64,000 nucleotides of DNA, from NCBI GenBank assembly GCA_963734665.1, contig CAVTIR010000010.1, forward strand, positions 744,001 through 808,000, given 5' to 3'. Shown here one piece after another: positions 60,543 through 64,000 of this stretch. The DNA is from Trebonia sp963734665. Its GTDB lineage: Bacteria > Actinomycetota > Actinomycetes > Streptosporangiales > Streptosporangiaceae. Position 1 is the stretch's first letter, and every line of letters begins with the position of its first letter. The notes under the pieces were generated by a model. The model saw only the letters and a program-made list of their open reading frames with translations. It did no database searches and had not been told where the DNA came from. The translations under genes and the position numbers were made by a program.

Positions 60543-60665
60543 TCAGAGGGCGTACTCGACCATCGTCGCGGCTGCGGCGTGCGTGGCGAGGGAGATTGCC
60601 GAGGCGGCGGCGAACAGCGACAGGCCGATAAGAATTGCGACGATGATCTTCCGGGTCAATTTCAT
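60543..60665 (-). CDS. 40-residue secreted or membrane peptide
   Basis: ATG 60665 has GGAGG 7 nt upstream. The peptide MKLTRKIIVAILIGLSLFAA then ASAISLATHAAAATMVEYAL is a basic N-terminus, a 20-residue hydrophobic core and an Ala-rich possible signal-peptidase site, leaving a very short mature tail (TMVEYAL). It could be a peptide signal or a small membrane protein. No partner gene is adjacent. Confidence 0.6.
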   Translation of the reverse strand: MKLTRKIIVAILIGLSLFAAASAISLATHAAAATMVEYAL

Positions 60666-60781
60666 GCGGGCCTCCGGTGGGCGGATGATGTGAATTAGCG
60701 TAGTCCACGACATTCGCCATAGCTAGGCCAAAAACGCTTGCCTACCCAGGCGGGATGCCGATGACCCCGGCCGCGGACTGA

Positions 60782-61321
60782 TCACGCGCGGACTGGTTTT
60801 CTGGCCCAGGCCTGGCAGAACAGACAGTAGAAAGTCATCGTCGCGGGATCCGCGAGATGGGCCTCCAGTTCAGCCACGAGGACGAGTGCTGCCAGTTCGG
60901 CTACCACGCGCTCCGGGTCAGGCACGTTGACCAGCAGAAGCCGGGCGTGGGCAAAGTCGAACGATGCCCGCTCCAGCCCGGTACCGGTTGCCTCCGCCTC
61001 TACCAGTGTGAGGTTCGTGAGGTTGAGCTCGGCGGCGATGTCCCTGGACATGGCGATCATGCGGGGCTCGCTGTCAACGCCGACCGTCTCACCGGTGGCG
61101 CCCACCCGCTCGCAGAGGAGGTCCATGATCCCGACCGGGCCGCACCCGACGTCGACCGCGCGCCAGCCAGGCCTGGCTCCTGCCTGGTCAAGCAACCAGG
61201 AGGCCTCAGCGGCGAAGATTCTCGCCTGCCGGATAAGACGCTGCCGCTCGGGATCGCTTGAACCGAGCACATACCCAGGCGTCGTGTCAGCGGTGTTAGA
61301 GCCCGGCGGCCCTGCTGGCAT
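60782..61321 (-). CDS. SAM-dependent methyltransferase with an internal deletion
   Basis: 179 residues. The class I SAM motif I is VDVGCGPVGIMDLL, motif II-like VGVDSEPRMIAMSRDIAAEL, then FDFAHARLLLVNVPDPERVV. After AELAAL the sequence jumps to VAELEAHLADPATMTFYCLF, a segment that in related ~270-residue proteins lies near the end. About 80-90 residues covering the substrate-binding part appear to be missing in frame. It is probably inactive or altered in substrate. Confidence 0.7.
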   Translation of the reverse strand: MPAGPPGSNTADTTPGYVLGSSDPERQRLIRQARIFAAEASWLLDQAGARPGWRAVDVGCGPVGIMDLLCERVGATGETVGVDSEPRMIAMSRDIAAELNLTNLTLVEAEATGTGLERASFDFAHARLLLVNVPDPERVVAELAALVLVAELEAHLADPATMTFYCLFCQAWARKPVRA

Positions 61322-61641
61322 TTCAGTTTCCCCCGCTATGAGCAGATCGTGTAATGCTCGCGCTTGGCTGTCAAACGCTCACAGCTTCCAAGCTGACACA
61401 ATGTCCGGCTACGACCCCGCCCCTGACCTGCGCACTAACGCGGCCCCACTCGGGTCAATTTAGCGATCATGGACATCTCGATGAGGTCCGACAATTCGGA
61501 TATTCCGGTTTTAGCTGGCGCGGAAAAATGACCGAAGAAAAACGAGTCGAAAGCTTTAACGATCATCGATTGGTAGTATTATTCGATTATCGGAACTCGT
61601 GGTGATCATCGTACGAGATCATGATCGATAAGGGGCATTCG
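61322..61641. other. 320-bp AT-richer stretch upstream of the HNH gene
   Basis: 61480-61620 is distinctly AT-rich with repeated GATCATCG motifs (61560-61567 and 61606-61613). A frame across it ends in MTEEKRVESFNDHRLVVLFD, but there is no ribosome site. It may contain the promoter of the HNH gene. Confidence 0.35.
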
Positions 61642-63915
61642 ATGGGCTGGCAGCTAGGCGAAGGTAACGGGACGGACGGAGAGCCTGTCCCCGAACCTGG
61701 CGCGCCTGACGGCTCAGACACTTCCGGAGCCTCGAACTCTCTCGGCAGCCCAGCCCCGCAGGGTGGTCGGGCGGCGCGGGATGCTCGGCTGTCCGGGTTC
61801 GTGCGGGGCGGGGAGTGGGATGGCTGCCTGCCGGGTCCGGAGCTGGCGGCGGTCCTGGCGGCGGTGGCCGGCCCGGAGTGGCGGTGCCCGGGCGCGGAGC
61901 CGGATGAGCTTATCGGGGTGCTGCGGCGGGTCGCGGCGCTGGAGTCGTGGGCGTCCGCGGCGAAGCTCGCGGTGGTCAGGGAACTGATCCGCCAGGACGA
62001 CCTGCCTGTGCGCGGACGGCCCGGGCACGGTGACCTGCCCGGCCAGTGGAGCGACTCGCTGAACCATGAACTCGCCCTCGCGCTCGCGTCATCGGTGCAG
62101 TCCGCCGAGAAGACCGTCCTGACGGCGTGGGAACTCGGGGCGCGGCTGCCCGGCATCGCCGCCCTGCTCGCGGACGGCACGCTCACGCAGTCGAAGGCCA
62201 GCCTGATCGCGGAGACCTTCCAGCTGCTAAGCGACGAGGATGCCGCGAAGGCCGAGGCGATGATCGTGCCCCGGCTGACCGGCCCCACGGGCAAGACCTA
62301 CGGCCAGATACTGAACCTCGCCGCCCGGATCGCCACCGAGGTTGACCCCGGCCTGGCGGAACGGCGGCGCAAGGCAGCAGTGAGGCACGCCTCGCGGGTT
62401 CAGATGTACCGTGAGCAGTCCGGCGCGGCCGCCCTGGCCGGCCGTGACCTGCCACCAGACGAGACCCTGGCCGCCTACGCGAACGTGACCGCCCGCGCCA
62501 CGCAGTACATGGACTCGGGCGCGTTCCCCGGTGCCCGGATGGACCAGCTCCGCTCCGCCGCCTACCTCGACCTGATCAACGGCACGACGGCCGACGCCCG
62601 CATCGCCCGCGGCCACCTCAGCACCGACAGCCCCGACCCGGAGACGGCACCGGGCGCGGGAGCGGCCGCGTACCCGGGAGACGACGATGACCCGGACGAC
62701 ACCGACCATGGTGGCGGCGAGCCTCCTTACGGGAATGGCCCGGGCGGCAGAGATCCCGGTGATGCCGGCGGGGGCGGCTGTGGTGACTCCGGGGACAGGG
62801 GACCGGGCTGCGACGAACCGCCAGGCGGCAACGGTCCTGGTGAGAATGGTTCCGGCTTCGGCGGGTCCGGTAACAGCGGTTGCGGCGACCCCGGCGACGG
62901 TAGTCCGAGCGGCAGCGAACCACCGGGCGGCACCGGTCCTGGTGGCAGTGGTGCCGGCGGCAACGGCCCCGGCGTCCCGGCCGGGCAGGAGCAAACCTCA
63001 AGCCAGGTACCGCCTCCGTTCCGGGGGCAGCCGGCAGGGCGCCCGGTTCTGGCGGACCTGGTTTTCCCGCTGGCCACGCTGCTTGGCCTCGCGGAACGGC
63101 CCGGCGAAGGGCACGGGCTCGGTGTCCTCGACCCGGACCTGTGCCGTGACCTTGCCGCGCTCGCCGCCGCCAGCCCGTACAGCCAGGTCTGCGTCACGGT
63201 CACCGACCCCGACGGCATCGCCATCGGCCATGGCTGCGGTCGGACACGGAAGCTGGTCAGCGCGTTTCCCGGCCAGCTCCCTGCCGGAGCGCCGCCACCT
63301 CCCCTGGCGCTCCCCGCCAGGGTGAACCTCACGATCACCGCCGATCGCCTGTCCGCCATGCTGTCAGGTACGTCCGGCATGCCCGGCACATCGTCACCGC
63401 GAGCACCGGCCGGCTGGGCGCTTACCTGGCGCGATACCGGCAGCTCTCCAGGTTCGGCCGGGACCAGAGGCTCGCCGGGGACCAGACGTTCGCCGGGCAC
63501 TAGACGTTCGCCGGATGACCCGGGATGGTGCGGCACCTGGGCGCTCACCCTGCCCGGCGGCCGCGAACTCGCCGTGCGCATCGAGCCCGTCCCAACATAC
63601 GGCTGCGACCACAGGCGCGAATCACACGGCTACCAACCGAACGACGCGCTGCGCCACCTCGTCCAGGTCCGCGACTACACCTGCACATTCCCGCCCTGCT
63701 CACGGCACGCCCGCGAATCCGACTTTGAGCATGCGCAGCCATACGACAAGGGCGGCCGGACATGTAGCTGCAACGCCGGAGCACGCAGCCGAAAATGCCA
63801 CCGAATTAAGCAGTCGCCCGGCTGGAACGTCACCCAGCCCAAACCCGGCTGGCACGAATGGACGACACCAACCGGCAGAACCTACACCCAAGCCCCTTAC
63901 CGATACCCGGTGTAA
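61642..63915 (+). CDS. DUF222/HNH endonuclease-domain protein (13E12 repeat family)
   Basis: 757 residues from ATG 61642 (AAGGGG 8 nt upstream); ATG 61621 is an alternative. The N-terminal half is a DUF222 domain (LAAVLAAVAGPEWRCPGAEP, RVAALESWASAAKLAVVREL, VTARATQYMD). A ~115-residue Gly/Pro/Asn-rich stretch (about 345-460) separates it from the C-terminal HNH region: CTFPPCSRHARESDFEHAQP then GGRTCSCNAGARSRKCHRIK. These proteins are repeated in actinobacterial genomes; the function is unclear. Family members usually have DLDH where this one has DFEH. Confidence 0.88.
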   Translation: MGWQLGEGNGTDGEPVPEPGAPDGSDTSGASNSLGSPAPQGGRAARDARLSGFVRGGEWDGCLPGPELAAVLAAVAGPEWRCPGAEPDELIGVLRRVAALESWASAAKLAVVRELIRQDDLPVRGRPGHGDLPGQWSDSLNHELALALASSVQSAEKTVLTAWELGARLPGIAALLADGTLTQSKASLIAETFQLLSDEDAAKAEAMIVPRLTGPTGKTYGQILNLAARIATEVDPGLAERRRKAAVRHASRVQMYREQSGAAALAGRDLPPDETLAAYANVTARATQYMDSGAFPGARMDQLRSAAYLDLINGTTADARIARGHLSTDSPDPETAPGAGAAAYPGDDDDPDDTDHGGGEPPYGNGPGGRDPGDAGGGGCGDSGDRGPGCDEPPGGNGPGENGSGFGGSGNSGCGDPGDGSPSGSEPPGGTGPGGSGAGGNGPGVPAGQEQTSSQVPPPFRGQPAGRPVLADLVFPLATLLGLAERPGEGHGLGVLDPDLCRDLAALAAASPYSQVCVTVTDPDGIAIGHGCGRTRKLVSAFPGQLPAGAPPPPLALPARVNLTITADRLSAMLSGTSGMPGTSSPRAPAGWALTWRDTGSSPGSAGTRGSPGTRRSPGTRRSPDDPGWCGTWALTLPGGRELAVRIEPVPTYGCDHRRESHGYQPNDALRHLVQVRDYTCTFPPCSRHARESDFEHAQPYDKGGRTCSCNAGARSRKCHRIKQSPGWNVTQPKPGWHEWTTPTGRTYTQAPYRYPV

Positions 63916-64000
63916 GCCAATACCCAAGGTAACGGCATGGAGCGTTGGGAGCATTTTCTCCGCCATCACCTGGTGTTGGAACTAGTGGCCGAGCAGGATC

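Overview
The window is chromosomal DNA from a high-GC actinomycete. The markers are F420-type oxidoreductases, a DprE1-type oxidase, a class F-like sortase, DUF1707 and DUF222/HNH proteins, GTG starts and many ATGA/GTGA start-stop overlaps. I cannot name the genus. No tRNA, rRNA, CRISPR array, prophage or intact insertion sequence is visible.

Layout: 1-9072 (minus) is a kdp potassium-uptake operon: a 29-codon ORF, kdpF, kdpA, kdpB, kdpC, a membrane Ser/Thr kinase, and kdpD running off the left edge. 9418-21518 holds mixed housekeeping and redox genes: a universal stress protein, a frameshifted beta-propeller lipoprotein, a GDSL hydrolase, a polytopic membrane protein, a PPOX protein, a cupin, L-2-hydroxyglutarate oxidase, an LLM oxidoreductase, a siderophore-interacting protein, a DinB protein and an MTHFR-like protein. 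21519-22350 is an 830-bp decayed stretch with an anti-sigma-factor remnant and a perfect 48-bp palindrome. 22351-29771 holds a serine hydrolase, two tandem beta-carbonic anhydrases, a truncated hemoglobin, a second DinB protein, a NYN-LOTUS protein, and a TetR regulator divergent from a drug-type ABC exporter.

30379-36536 encodes a branched-chain amino-acid ABC transporter: binding lipoprotein, fused LivH-LivM permease, a TetR regulator, then LivG and LivF. A palindrome beside the livG promoter resembles the tetR upstream sequence. 36555-38357 holds a toxin-antitoxin-like pair (RHH protein plus a degenerate Fic/Doc-like protein with a membrane segment) and lgt. 38565-43146 holds thrS, a membrane protein, and a MarR-MFS pair. 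43386-47916 holds a frameshifted sortase divergent from a candidate sorted lipoprotein, then csoR, a DUF1707 protein and dprE1. 48115-52661 holds two paralogous coiled-coil membrane proteins, a MarR regulator beside an acyl-CoA ligase remnant, and a secreted alpha/beta hydrolase. 53003-58718 looks like a four-carbon acid-sugar catabolic locus (cyclase-family hydrolase, MFS carrier, DeoR regulator, PdxA2-type dehydrogenase, DUF1537 kinase). 59063-63915 holds tyrS, a 40-aa secreted peptide, an internally deleted methyltransferase and a DUF222/HNH protein.

The most notable features are the Ser/Thr kinase inside the kdp operon, a dispersed two-hairpin intergenic element whose copies supply the 3' ends of two genes, the 48-bp palindrome, the membrane-tethered Fic-like pair, an ABC ATPase with Gln at the catalytic Walker B position, and two single-base frameshifts in exported proteins.
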